From the NCBI GenBank assembly GCA_905479735.1, contig CAJQNS010000101.1:29041-93040 (forward strand): a stretch of 64,000 nucleotides of DNA. Direction: 5' to 3'. The notes under the pieces are model-generated. The model was not told the origin of the DNA and did not search any database. It saw only the letters and a list, made by a program, of their open reading frames with translations. Shown here in pieces: positions 20,401 to 28,399 of this stretch (positions are counted from its first letter, which is position 1; every line of letters starts with the position of its first letter). This DNA comes from an uncultured Desulfofustis sp. GTDB taxonomy: Bacteria; Desulfobacterota; Desulfobulbia; Desulfobulbales; Desulfocapsaceae. The position numbers and the translations under genes were made by a program.

Positions 20401-21837
20401 TCAGCCCCGGTAATTGTGGATAAACTTCAGGATTTTACGCACCCTGTCAGAGAATATTTTCTTCGAAAAGTATGAGCCGATCACCCGTTTATTAATTTCA
20501 GCAATTGTAGGATAGGGAAGAACGCTGCCGGCTGCCACCGACATTTTGACGCCGCCATTGAGCAGCCCCACCCATTGAGCCAACAGATCACCGGCATGAT
20601 AGCCGAGTAGTCTGACACCCAGTACCTTGCCTTTGGGATTTAGCAAGACTTTGATTTTACCCGAGGTTTCCCCTTCCGCCTGGGCTCTATCGTTGTCGCT
20701 GAACTTCTCTTCATAGACGTCGTAGTCAAGACCTTGCTCCCGGGCCTGTTTCTCGTTCAACCCCATACCGCCCAGTTCCGGATCACAATAAGTACAGTGC
20801 GGCATCCACCGGTAATTGACTTTTCTCGGCAAGCCCATCACCGCATTGGTTACCACGATTCCACCTTCGTAACCGGCGACATGGGTGAACTGGTAACCGC
20901 CTACCACGTCACCCGCTGCAAAGATGTTTTTCGTACTCGTTCTGAGCCGTCGATCAACCACTATTCCTTTGCGGTCGAAATCGATGCCACCATTTTCTAA
21001 GGCAAGTCCCTCCACGTTTACCCGGCGACCGGCAGCAACCAAAATATCTGATCCACAGACTTTTATTTCCTGGCCGTCGCCATTGCGTATCGCCACCGTT
21101 TTTTCTGCACCTTCTTCAGCGGCAGATAGCATCGTACAGCCGAGATGGAACTCAATGCCTTCATTCTCCAAGATCTTCTTTAAGTCATCGGCAAGATCGG
21201 CGTCTTCACTGGAGAGAATCTGAGGACTTCGCTGCAGAACTGTTACTTTAGAGCCCAACCTGCTGAAAGCCTGAGCCATCTCTATGCCGATGGGGCCGGC
21301 TCCTATGATGATCAAGGATTCGGGGAGGTAGTCGAGGTGGAAGATCTCCCTGTTGGTCAGTGTGGCAATGTCGGCAAGCCCGGGTAAAGGAAGCGCAGCT
21401 GGCGAAGAGCCGGTGGCGACCACCCATTTCCTGGCGGTAATTTTTTCTGTACCGGTATCAACCAAATGGTTATCGCGAAACGATGCCGCCCCGAATTTTA
21501 CCGCAACCCCCAGTCCGTTAAAACGCTCGACCGAATCGTGATGCTGAATGGTAGAGACCACCTGTTGAACCCTGTCCCTGACCGCTTTGAAATCGACGGG
21601 CTGAGGGGTTACCGGCGGTAACCCGAATATTTCCTGACGGCCCAGTTGATGATAGACAGAAGCACTCTTGATCAGGGTTTTGCTGGGTACACATCCGAAA
21701 TGCAAACAGTCGCCACCCAATAGCTCTTCCTGCTCGACAAGAACCGTTTTGGCACCCAGCTGAGCAGAGCCTGAGGCCACCGTCAAACCGGCGGCGCCGC
21801 CGCCAATCACACCTATGTCGAAGTCAAATGCAGCCAT
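20401..21837 (-). CDS. MerA-like FAD/NAD(P) disulfide oxidoreductase
   Basis: 478 residues of the dihydrolipoamide dehydrogenase/mercuric reductase family. FAD-binding GGGAAGL is at the N-terminus, the redox disulfide is CLHFGC (Cys44, Cys49) and the second Rossmann motif is GAGPIGIEMA. The C-terminal dimer domain has Tyr442 in LPYPTIAE, where lipoamide and glutathione reductases have the catalytic His; Tyr at this position is MerA-like. There is no N-terminal metal-binding domain and no C-terminal Cys pair, so true Hg(II) reduction is doubtful. Coupling to a VTT membrane protein is a recurrent arrangement. The substrate is unknown. Confidence 0.82.
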   Translation of the reverse strand: MAAFDFDIGVIGGGAAGLTVASGSAQLGAKTVLVEQEELLGGDCLHFGCVPSKTLIKSASVYHQLGRQEIFGLPPVTPQPVDFKAVRDRVQQVVSTIQHHDSVERFNGLGVAVKFGAASFRDNHLVDTGTEKITARKWVVATGSSPAALPLPGLADIATLTNREIFHLDYLPESLIIIGAGPIGIEMAQAFSRLGSKVTVLQRSPQILSSEDADLADDLKKILENEGIEFHLGCTMLSAAEEGAEKTVAIRNGDGQEIKVCGSDILVAAGRRVNVEGLALENGGIDFDRKGIVVDRRLRTSTKNIFAAGDVVGGYQFTHVAGYEGGIVVTNAVMGLPRKVNYRWMPHCTYCDPELGGMGLNEKQAREQGLDYDVYEEKFSDNDRAQAEGETSGKIKVLLNPKGKVLGVRLLGYHAGDLLAQWVGLLNGGVKMSVAAGSVLPYPTIAEINKRVIGSYFSKKIFSDRVRKILKFIHNYRG

Positions 21838-21849
21838 GTCAGTCAGTTA

Positions 21850-22554
21850 TCAATCGCTCATTCGAGAACGCCGATATCTCTCCATCAGTTTTTTTACAGT
21901 AATGGGAAAGAGACCCAGCACTGCAAAAGAACCAATCAGGCTTGGCGAGACTATGCCACCGAGTGAATCTATCTTGGCCAGTTCATTGCCGGCATTCACA
22001 TAGACGATGGTTGCCGGCAACATGCCGAGTTGCGATACCCAGAAATAGGTGCGCACCGGCATCGTCGTTAGGCCCATGAGAAGGTTGATAATGAAAAACG
22101 GAAAGACCGGTATCAACCTCAGAGAAAACAGATAAAAGGCACCCTCTTTTTCTATACCCTCGTTTATGGTGTGCAGTTTTTCACCAAACTTACCCTGCAC
22201 CCAGTCACGGAGAAAAAACCTGGATACCAGGCAGGCGCAGGTGGCCCCTATGGTGGAAGCAAAGGAAACCGCAATGGTACCGGTGACCAGTCCGAACAAT
22301 CCGCCGCCGGCGAGGGTCATGACGGCGGCTCCAGGCAGAGACAGGGCAGTAACGACAACGTAGATCAGCATGTAGGCGCCGAGCACCGCAATATGATGCT
22401 GCTGGTAGAGTTGTTGGAAACGGACCTGCGATTCTTTGAGGTAGTCGAGGCTTAGAAATCGGCTCAAATCGAAATAAAAGAACAGTCCGACAAAGATGAC
22501 CAGCACTCCAAGAAGGATAACTTTTTTTAGGGTGGAACTATTCATCTTCGCCAT
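21850..22554 (-). CDS. TVP38/TMEM64 family (VTT domain) membrane protein
   Basis: 234 residues with five to six hydrophobic segments. The VTT/SNARE-associated core is clear: SLPGAAVMTLAGGGLFG with re-entrant glycine-rich loop, FASTIGATCACLVSRF and the LRLIPVFPFFIINLLMG segment with the conserved Arg-x-x-Pro. DedA/VTT proteins are lipid scramblases or transport-related. The gene sits between a ferredoxin and a MerA-like reductase (12-13 bp gaps), suggesting one membrane-linked redox unit. The start at 22554 is preceded by a basic lead. Confidence 0.82.
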   Translation of the reverse strand: MAKMNSSTLKKVILLGVLVIFVGLFFYFDLSRFLSLDYLKESQVRFQQLYQQHHIAVLGAYMLIYVVVTALSLPGAAVMTLAGGGLFGLVTGTIAVSFASTIGATCACLVSRFFLRDWVQGKFGEKLHTINEGIEKEGAFYLFSLRLIPVFPFFIINLLMGLTTMPVRTYFWVSQLGMLPATIVYVNAGNELAKIDSLGGIVSPSLIGSFAVLGLFPITVKKLMERYRRSRMSD

Positions 22555-22567
22555 CAGGCCAGCCAGC

Positions 22568-22771
22568 CTATTCCTCTTCCCAGTAAATGCAGTTTTCAGG
22601 GCAAAATTTCATAGCTTCTTCGACTTTATCCGCATCGTAGTAGTCTAGATCACATACCTCCAGATAGCCAACGCTTTCAGAGAACCTGAAAATCTCTGGA
22701 GCAACTTCGATACATCCTCCACATTTTGAACAACTGCTTAGGTCAACGGTCGGCCTCTTGGGGGTTGTCAT
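22568..22771 (-). CDS. Small monocluster ferredoxin
   Basis: 67 residues with CSKCGGC followed late in the chain by FCPENC, a pattern for one [4Fe-4S] (or [3Fe-4S]) cluster; the second half is acidic. It resembles the ferredoxin I/Fer4_13 type. It is the first gene of the minus-strand cluster ferredoxin, VTT protein, MerA-like reductase, DUF547, DUF3047, and could donate electrons to or accept them from the reductase. That pairing is inferred from position only. Confidence 0.85.
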   Translation of the reverse strand: MTTPKRPTVDLSSCSKCGGCIEVAPEIFRFSESVGYLEVCDLDYYDADKVEEAMKFCPENCIYWEEE

Positions 22772-22964
22772 GATATAAATGTTAGCCTTGCGTCCGTTAC
22801 AAAATAGCTTTGAATATTCGGCAAATTGCAGTAAAAAGTGCCGAACCTACCTGCAAAGGATAATTATTCTCAATTATAAATCAATTTGTGGGTGGCCAGG
22901 GTAACCGCCCTACTAATCGTTAGGAGCCGTTGAAAAGTCGCTAGAATATGCTATATTTGGTTGT

Positions 22965-22992
22965 TTGACGTTTTGATGACTTTTTTTAAAGA
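22965..22992 (+). promoter_or_regulatory. Candidate promoter of the flavodiiron protein gene
   Basis: TTGACG at 22965-22970 and TAAAGA at 22987-22992 with a 16-nt spacer, about 65 bp upstream of the ATG at 23058. The match is moderate. I saw no HcpR-type palindrome here. Confidence 0.3.
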
Positions 22993-23057
22993 TATTCACC
23001 CTGTACAACTACTACTTTGTAATAATCGATCAACTACTATCAGCAGACGGAGAAGAA

Positions 23058-24266
23058 ATGAGCAACAAGGAACTGGCAAAAGGCATTCACTGGGTAGGTG
23101 CCATCGACTGGGATGTGAGAGATTTTCACGGATATTCAACTCTTGCAGGAACCACCTATAACGCATTTCTGATCATCGATGAAAAAATAACTCTAATCGA
23201 TACGGTAAAACGTTCCCACTATCAGGATATGATGCACCAGATCAGGGAGATCATCGATCCAGAAAAAATCGATTATCTGATCATAAATCACGTGGAGCTC
23301 GATCATGCAGGGGCGCTGGCAGAAGTCATGGAGGCGGTAAAACCTGAGAAACTGATCTGCTCTCCCATGGGTGAAAAAGCCATTCTCGAACATTTCCACC
23401 GGCCGGACTGGCCTTTCGAGGTGGTAAAAACAGGCGAGCAGCTCAGTATCGGCCAACGTACCTTCTATTTCCTCGAAACCAGGATGCTGCACTGGCCTGA
23501 TTCGATGTTCACTTTTGCAATGGAAGACGGCATCCTCTTTGCATCCGATGCCTTTGGACAGCATCTTGCCACCAGCGAACGATTCGACGATCAGGTACCG
23601 CTTTCCGTAGTTATGGATCAAGCTGCTAAGTATTACGCCAATATTTTGTATCTCTATAACCCTCTGGTCAGAAAGCTATTGGCCAAAGTAGCCGAGTTGA
23701 ACCTCGACATAAAGATGATTGCACCGGATCACGGCGTCATTTTCAGGAAACATATCAGTGAGATTCTCACCGCTTATGGCGAGTGGAGCAAAAACATGTT
23801 TGACGAGAAGGCGCTGATCATTTACGACACCATGTGGCACTCGACCGAAAAGATGGCCAAAGCCATCTCCAGGGGTATTGAGCAGGAAGGCGTCTTCGCT
23901 GAGATGATCAACCTCAAGGTTCACCATCGCAGCGATGTAATGACCAAAGTACTCGATGCCGGAGCACTGGTCCTTGGCAGCCCCACTCTCAACAATGGGC
24001 TGCTGCCCCGGATGGCTGGCTTTCTGATGTATATGAGAGGCCTCAAGCCCCAGAACAAGATCGCTGCCTCATTCGGCTCCTACGGCTGGAGCGGCGAGTG
24101 TGTAAAGCTGCTCAACGAGTCCCTTGAAGATATGAGGCTCGAACTGGTCCATGAAGGTATTCGCTTCAAATACGTTCCCACCGACGATGACCTTGAGGAG
24201 TGCGTTGCCATGGGACGAATCATCGGCAAAGCAGTCAGAGAGAGGAAGCTTCAGCAGGAAAGCTGA
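23058..24266 (+). CDS. fprA: Flavodiiron protein (A-type flavoprotein; O2/NO reductase)
   Basis: 402 residues. The N-terminal metallo-beta-lactamase-like domain carries the diiron motif HVELDHAG (His78, Glu80, Asp82) plus the downstream HWPDSM, DAFGQH and PDHGVIF ligands. The C-terminal flavodoxin domain (from about residue 255, IIYDTMWHSTEKMAKAI; SPTLNNGLLP; FGSYGWSGE) binds FMN. No rubredoxin or flavin-reductase extension is present, so it needs an external rubredoxin or ferredoxin. The family reduces O2 to water or NO to N2O. GGAG lies 5 nt before the ATG. It heads a plus-strand group with rhodanese proteins. Confidence 0.94.
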   Translation: MSNKELAKGIHWVGAIDWDVRDFHGYSTLAGTTYNAFLIIDEKITLIDTVKRSHYQDMMHQIREIIDPEKIDYLIINHVELDHAGALAEVMEAVKPEKLICSPMGEKAILEHFHRPDWPFEVVKTGEQLSIGQRTFYFLETRMLHWPDSMFTFAMEDGILFASDAFGQHLATSERFDDQVPLSVVMDQAAKYYANILYLYNPLVRKLLAKVAELNLDIKMIAPDHGVIFRKHISEILTAYGEWSKNMFDEKALIIYDTMWHSTEKMAKAISRGIEQEGVFAEMINLKVHHRSDVMTKVLDAGALVLGSPTLNNGLLPRMAGFLMYMRGLKPQNKIAASFGSYGWSGECVKLLNESLEDMRLELVHEGIRFKYVPTDDDLEECVAMGRIIGKAVRERKLQQES

Positions 24267-24289
24267 TCGTCGCCTCTGCTCTTTACCCT

Positions 24290-24769
24290 ATGGAACTGCT
24301 AGCCAGACACATGGTCCTCAGCGAGGGCGAAAGCCCTGAGACTTGCAGGACTCAAGTGGTCAATTATTTTGAGAGTACCTCGCTGGTCCACTACGACAAT
24401 ATTGTCATTGACGAGGACATACTTTGTGGAAGTGACCCCAAATTTGGACAAGAACTCGATCTGGGGCTAAAAAGAAACCGACAGACCCTGCACAAGTTCA
24501 TCGAAGAGCTGGGTGCCACCGGCTTTGAGAAGCGGGACGATCTGATAGGATTAAACCAAGGCTACCAGAGCAAGATTTTACATATTATCGCCCACTTTGT
24601 GGACGGCTTCATCGGTATCGACTCGGTATTTTATAACCTGGTTGACGACAGCCACTGGCTTTCCGCCGCAACGAAAAAGCAGATCGACCGCGAACCGGAA
24701 CGATTTAAGCTACTGTTTTTAAAATGCTATTCACTGACCCCCAAAGAGGCCTCGCTCCTGCATATGTGA
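24290..24769 (+). CDS. Hypothetical protein in the flavodiiron/rhodanese group
   Basis: 159 residues if read from ATG 24290; the frame is also open upstream inside the fprA end, and no good ribosome site marks the start. The protein is soluble and mixed helix, with an acidic middle (DNIVIDEDILCGSDPKFGQELD), conserved-looking HFVDGFIGIDSVFYNL and a C-terminal KLLFLKCYSLTP. No family recognised. Lying 23 bp after fprA and 41 bp before the rhodanese-ferritin, it is probably part of the same transcript. Confidence 0.6.
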   Translation: MELLARHMVLSEGESPETCRTQVVNYFESTSLVHYDNIVIDEDILCGSDPKFGQELDLGLKRNRQTLHKFIEELGATGFEKRDDLIGLNQGYQSKILHIIAHFVDGFIGIDSVFYNLVDDSHWLSAATKKQIDREPERFKLLFLKCYSLTPKEASLLHM

Positions 24770-24810
24770 GCAGATGAGTGAGAGGTTCATAAACAATCAG
24801 GTTTAAAGAT

Positions 24811-25623
24811 ATGACTGCTGTCCTAAATTATAGTCTTTTTCGAGATAAGATCGATTCCATCAGCAGTGCGCAGACCAGAAAGATTGTTTCCTCCCGAGAC
24901 TTTGACCAGTACCAGCTGATCGATGTCAGGCAACCCGGAGAATACGCCAAAGGACACCTTCCCGGCGCACTGCTCATTCCCCTGGGTGATCTGGCGGCCC
25001 GGGCAGCCGAACTTGATGACGACAAACAGACCATTGTCTACTGCCGCAGCGGGGTACGCAGCAAGACCGCCTGCCAGATTCTGACCAGACTCGGATTCGA
25101 CCAAGTGCTCAACCTGAAAGGCGGCATCACCTCCTATAATGGTGAGCAGGTAGAAGGGGGTGTTGATGCTGGGCTAGAGTTCTTTATTGATCACGATTTC
25201 GATTCGGCTTACGAAATGGCCTTTACCATGGAAGCCGGACTAAAAAACTTCTATCTGGTCCTCGCCGACGAAGTAGAGACAGATGAAGAGCGGCAAACTC
25301 TGATTAAGCTTTCTCAATTCGAAGACGGCCACATGACACTTCTACGCAAGAAATTCGGCGAGGTCTATTTTGACTCCGAATCGACGATCATTGAAGGCGG
25401 CATCGATGTCGAAGAGATGCTCTCCTATTTCGGCGATCAACTTTTCAGCCGACAGAGAATCTTCCAACTGGCGATGAAATTGGAGGCCCAGGCCTTTGAC
25501 CTTTACAGCAGACTGGCCAGGAAACACCAGGGGGAAGATACCGAATCCTTCTACCAGGCCATGGCGGCTGATGAGCACAAGCACCTAGTTAGAATATCAA
25601 AAAAACTGGATAATCTACTGTAA
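24811..25623 (+). CDS. Rhodanese-ferritin-like fusion protein
   Basis: 270 residues with two domains. Residues 20-115 are a rhodanese with the active-site loop CRSGVRS (Cys78), which carries a sulfane sulfur as persulfide. Residues 125-270 are a ferritin-like (rubrerythrin-type) four-helix bundle with Glu in FTMEAGLKNFY, EDGH, KLEAQAFDLY and DEHKH, fitting a diiron site. There is no rubredoxin domain. The fusion suggests coupling between peroxide or oxygen handling and sulfur transfer. It is flanked by a flavodiiron protein and a rhodanese-MBL protein. Confidence 0.86.
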   Translation: MTAVLNYSLFRDKIDSISSAQTRKIVSSRDFDQYQLIDVRQPGEYAKGHLPGALLIPLGDLAARAAELDDDKQTIVYCRSGVRSKTACQILTRLGFDQVLNLKGGITSYNGEQVEGGVDAGLEFFIDHDFDSAYEMAFTMEAGLKNFYLVLADEVETDEERQTLIKLSQFEDGHMTLLRKKFGEVYFDSESTIIEGGIDVEEMLSYFGDQLFSRQRIFQLAMKLEAQAFDLYSRLARKHQGEDTESFYQAMAADEHKHLVRISKKLDNLL

Positions 25624-25677
25624 AACTTATATAACGCTTTTAACAAGAGGCTCAAACAAGACCAAGGAGAATTAACC

Positions 25678-26835
25678 ATGGCAATCTTTCCGTATAGTGC
25701 CGGCGAACTCTACCAGTGGATCGTCAACAAAGACAAGTTCGTACTCCTGGATGTGCGCAATAAAAAAGATTTTGGCAGATTCAAAGTCGAAGGTCCCTAT
25801 CCCATTGAGATGCTCAACGTATCCTATTTCGATTTCATGGAGATAGAAGATGAGTGCATCGAGCAGATGCCGGAAAAAACGACCAGCATCCGCATCGTCT
25901 GTGCCAAGGAAGGTTCAGCCAAATTCGTCGCCGAGATCCTCGAAAAACATGGGTTTACCGATGTTGGCTATCTGAGCGGCGGAATCAAATCATGGGGCAA
26001 CCTGCTGGTTCCAAAACTTCTCAGCCCCGCTGCCGGTTACGAGCTCTACCAGTTCATCCGTCCCGGTAAAGGTTCGTGCAGCTACGGACTGATCTACAAC
26101 AAGGAAATCATCTTGTTCGACGCCACGAGAAATATCGATTTCTACCTGGATTTTGCAGCCCAAAAGGGTTGTACGATCAGCAAAACCGTCGAAACCCACC
26201 TGCAAGCAGACTATATAGCTGGAAGCAGGCAGATCTCAGAAAAAACAGGGGCGAGCATTTATGCAAATGGTGAAGATTTCAATGGAGCCAAGCTCGATTA
26301 TGTGAAGCTCAAGGACGGAGATCAACTTGGCTTCAGTCCTGAAGGGCCATCGGTACAAATACTGTTTTCCCCAGGGCATACACCAGGCAGCACGATGTTT
26401 GTCATAGACCGGCGCTATGTGATATCGGGCGACATCATCTTCATCAAATCCATTGGCAGGCCGGATCTGGGTGGCAAGATTGACGAATGGTCCAGAGTAC
26501 TTTTCAAGACTATTGGCAACATTAAATCATTGGATGAAGCGATCACTGTGCTTCCGGGCCACTATATCAACTGGGATGAGGCCAATAGTGAACTCAACTT
26601 TGCCCGGCCGCTCAAGGAAATCAAGAAGATTAACGAGTCCATCTACTCGATAGACCAGGAAGAGAATTTCGTCGAGTTCATCAAATCGAATATGCGGGAC
26701 CAGCCGCCCGAATATGCGACCATCCGGCTGGTTAACGCCAATCTGGAAGTCGTCGATGATGAAACGGCAGAAGTTCTTGATCTTGGCAAAAATGAATGTG
26801 CCGCCTCGGCCTATGCCGCCGCTCAAGCACAGTAA
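25678..26835 (+). CDS. Rhodanese-metallo-beta-lactamase protein, persulfide dioxygenase-like
   Basis: 385 residues. Residues 1-110 are a rhodanese with Cys75 in VCAKEGS; residues 115-300 are a glyoxalase II/ETHE1-type MBL domain; a roughly 80-residue C-terminal region follows. The usual HxHxDH box reads His164-x-Gln166-x-Asp168-Tyr169. His164, His224 (SPGHTPGS) and Asp242 (SGDIIF) remain, the three positions that hold the single iron in ETHE1; the second-metal ligands are lost. This fits a mononuclear-iron persulfide dioxygenase better than a dinuclear hydrolase. The domain order is the reverse of CstB. Confidence 0.83.
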   Translation: MAIFPYSAGELYQWIVNKDKFVLLDVRNKKDFGRFKVEGPYPIEMLNVSYFDFMEIEDECIEQMPEKTTSIRIVCAKEGSAKFVAEILEKHGFTDVGYLSGGIKSWGNLLVPKLLSPAAGYELYQFIRPGKGSCSYGLIYNKEIILFDATRNIDFYLDFAAQKGCTISKTVETHLQADYIAGSRQISEKTGASIYANGEDFNGAKLDYVKLKDGDQLGFSPEGPSVQILFSPGHTPGSTMFVIDRRYVISGDIIFIKSIGRPDLGGKIDEWSRVLFKTIGNIKSLDEAITVLPGHYINWDEANSELNFARPLKEIKKINESIYSIDQEENFVEFIKSNMRDQPPEYATIRLVNANLEVVDDETAEVLDLGKNECAASAYAAAQAQ

Positions 26836-26917
26836 AAAAAGGACTCAGAAGTAAGGTAAGCCTCCGCAAAATTCTGCTCTCCAACAAAGAGCTGAGTATT
26901 ACGGAGATTTGAATTTT

Positions 26918-27196
26918 ATGGTTACGATTGCTACCCATCGGTTTATTTGTCGCTGCAGAGAAAACACTATTACCCTGTCATTCAGTGACGGTATACCCAG
27001 AGAGGTTGTCGGTGAGGTCTATTGTCCGCATTGTGAAGAAAATGGGCACCCTCCTCAAAAAGGCTGGCCTGTTCCCGGAGACTGGTTTGTCCATTTCGAT
27101 CTCGATGTTGCCAGGATGTTCACCGCTGCCAAGCTTGAGATCGATCCAGCTCTGGTCAATCCGGGATTCATCATGGATAGGGGGTTTGTTCACTAA
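26918..27196 (+). CDS. Small hypothetical protein with CxC/CxxC pairs
   Basis: 92 residues from ATG 26918 (GGAG at 26903-26906; an in-frame TTG at 26909 is too close to it). Cysteines occur as CRC and CPHC about 28 residues apart, a zinc-ribbon-like layout, followed by a Trp/His-rich segment (GWPVPGDWFVHFD). No signal peptide or membrane segment. Family not recognised. It follows the rhodanese-MBL gene by 82 bp on the same strand. Confidence 0.6.
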   Translation: MVTIATHRFICRCRENTITLSFSDGIPREVVGEVYCPHCEENGHPPQKGWPVPGDWFVHFDLDVARMFTAAKLEIDPALVNPGFIMDRGFVH

Positions 27197-27276
27197 ACTC
27201 AGATACGATCTTTCGCCTCAATCTAGCAATGGTTGTCCGGCTGCCAGCCCATTCCAGTTATTCTCTCAATTGAATA

Positions 27277-28083
27277 ATGTATCCGGCTGAACCCACGGGC
27301 TACGAAGACGAACCCCGGGAACAATTTCATCCGCTGCCTTCCGATCTTCATCATCTCTTTTATCATTACGAGCGTCTCAGTCACGAGCTCTACACAGAGC
27401 AGTGCTATTATAGGACCAGACTGCGGGGCCGCTGCAGCCGCCTACTCGAACTTGGGTGCGGTGCCGGCCTGCTTGCCAACGATCTGCAGCTTCAGGGATT
27501 CAAAGTTACCGGCATCGACATAGACCTGAAGGCATTGTCATTATCACAAGCCTCTTCAGGGTGCTGTCTGGTGCAGATGGATATGTGTGAACTAGGTTTT
27601 AAGCCTTGTTTTGAAGCAGCTTTGATTGGTCAAAATACCCTCAATCTCCTGGTCGATCTGGAAAAGATACTCCGCTGCCTCAATGAGATTAGAAGAGTGC
27701 TGGTTCCTTCGGGGCTGCTGCTGGTCCATCTCTTTTGCGCAGATGATGATCAATTGACAGAACCGGGAGAACGTGTACTGCAGTTCTGCCTGTTCGATAA
27801 TCCCGAAGGGGGAAAAATCATCAAGGAAACGATCAGATCATTCGATCCTGATCAGCAGGTGCTGCTGCTGGAAGAGCGATACAAAATTCGGCATTTCAAC
27901 CCCGAGCTGACCGACATGAACTATCGACATCATCTCCGGCTGGCCGCCATTTCCAGGTCCGGTTGGTTCAAGCTATTCAATTCCGCAGGGTTTACCGTCG
28001 AATCCTGCACCTCAGGATTTTCAGAATCCAGTCCTTCGTCTGCTTCAACTCTTCATCTGGTTGCCCACTCTGCGAGACGCTGA
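27277..28083 (+). CDS. SAM-dependent methyltransferase
   Basis: 268 residues with a class I Rossmann-type methyltransferase core: motif I LLELGCGAGLLA near residue 55, motif II VTGIDIDLKA, and the post-motif ALIGQNTLNLL/RRVLVPSGLLLVHLF typical of the family. The N-terminus (DLHHLFYHYERLSHELYTEQ) resembles small-molecule methyltransferases. The substrate cannot be assigned. It lies 80 bp downstream of the small zinc-ribbon-like protein; a hairpin in the following gap may end the transcript. Confidence 0.8.
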   Translation: MYPAEPTGYEDEPREQFHPLPSDLHHLFYHYERLSHELYTEQCYYRTRLRGRCSRLLELGCGAGLLANDLQLQGFKVTGIDIDLKALSLSQASSGCCLVQMDMCELGFKPCFEAALIGQNTLNLLVDLEKILRCLNEIRRVLVPSGLLLVHLFCADDDQLTEPGERVLQFCLFDNPEGGKIIKETIRSFDPDQQVLLLEERYKIRHFNPELTDMNYRHHLRLAAISRSGWFKLFNSAGFTVESCTSGFSESSPSSASTLHLVAHSARR

Positions 28084-28210
28084 ACCCGACAAACACTGGA
28101 ATATTCCATCTGACTGACCGAAACTGTTTTTTTGTCAAAATTTAACGGCATCGCTCAATCACCTCGTTGACCTCCTGTTTTCAATGCTCATTGTAATGGA
28201 ATGCACCCCG

Positions 28211-28246
28211 GCCACTGACTCTTTGGGAGAGGGTCTCAACAGTGGC
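28211..28246 (+). terminator. Possible terminator after the methyltransferase gene
   Basis: GCCACT pairs with AGTGGC around an inner stem (GACTCTT with GAGGGTC). T runs follow only about 20 nt later (28268 onward), so termination efficiency is uncertain. Confidence 0.35.
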
Positions 28247-28290
28247 ACTATTCGGAATGATTGCCGCTTTTTTCATCTTTTTAAATGGTC

Positions 28291-28331
28291 TTGACCTAGG
28301 TCAAAGAAAATACTGCTGCTCCGGTTATGTT
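28291..28331 (+). promoter_or_regulatory. HcpR-type operator and -10 box of hcp
   Basis: A perfect palindrome TTGACCTAGGTCAA (28291-28304) matches the HcpR consensus TTGACCnnGGTCAA known from sulfate reducers. A TATGTT -10-like box sits at 28326-28331, placing the operator centre about 41 bp before the expected start site, the class II activator position for CRP/FNR-family proteins. HcpR responds to nitrosative stress; the regulator gene itself is not in this window. Confidence 0.8.
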
Positions 28332-28399
28332 GGTCTCAACAATCAGGGTTGCAGTCAAACCCGGCTTTAAAATCAGAAACTCTTAAAGGAGGATTCTCC

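Larger units (their letters stand above)
28084..28399. other. Intergenic region upstream of hcp
   Basis: 316 bp without a gene. It holds a hairpin (28211-28246), a T-rich stretch, the HcpR-type palindrome, a -10 box and the GGAGG ribosome site of hcp (28388-28392). Confidence 0.8.

Noticed and set aside
27622..27633. TTGATTGGTCAA, resembling the HcpR palindrome
   Set aside because: It lies inside the methyltransferase coding sequence, has shorter spacing than the consensus and no promoter nearby.
28211..28260. Cobalamin-riboswitch-like GCCACTG and GGGAGAGG elements upstream of hcp
   Set aside because: The other conserved B12-box parts are missing on either side, and the elements are explained by a simple hairpin.
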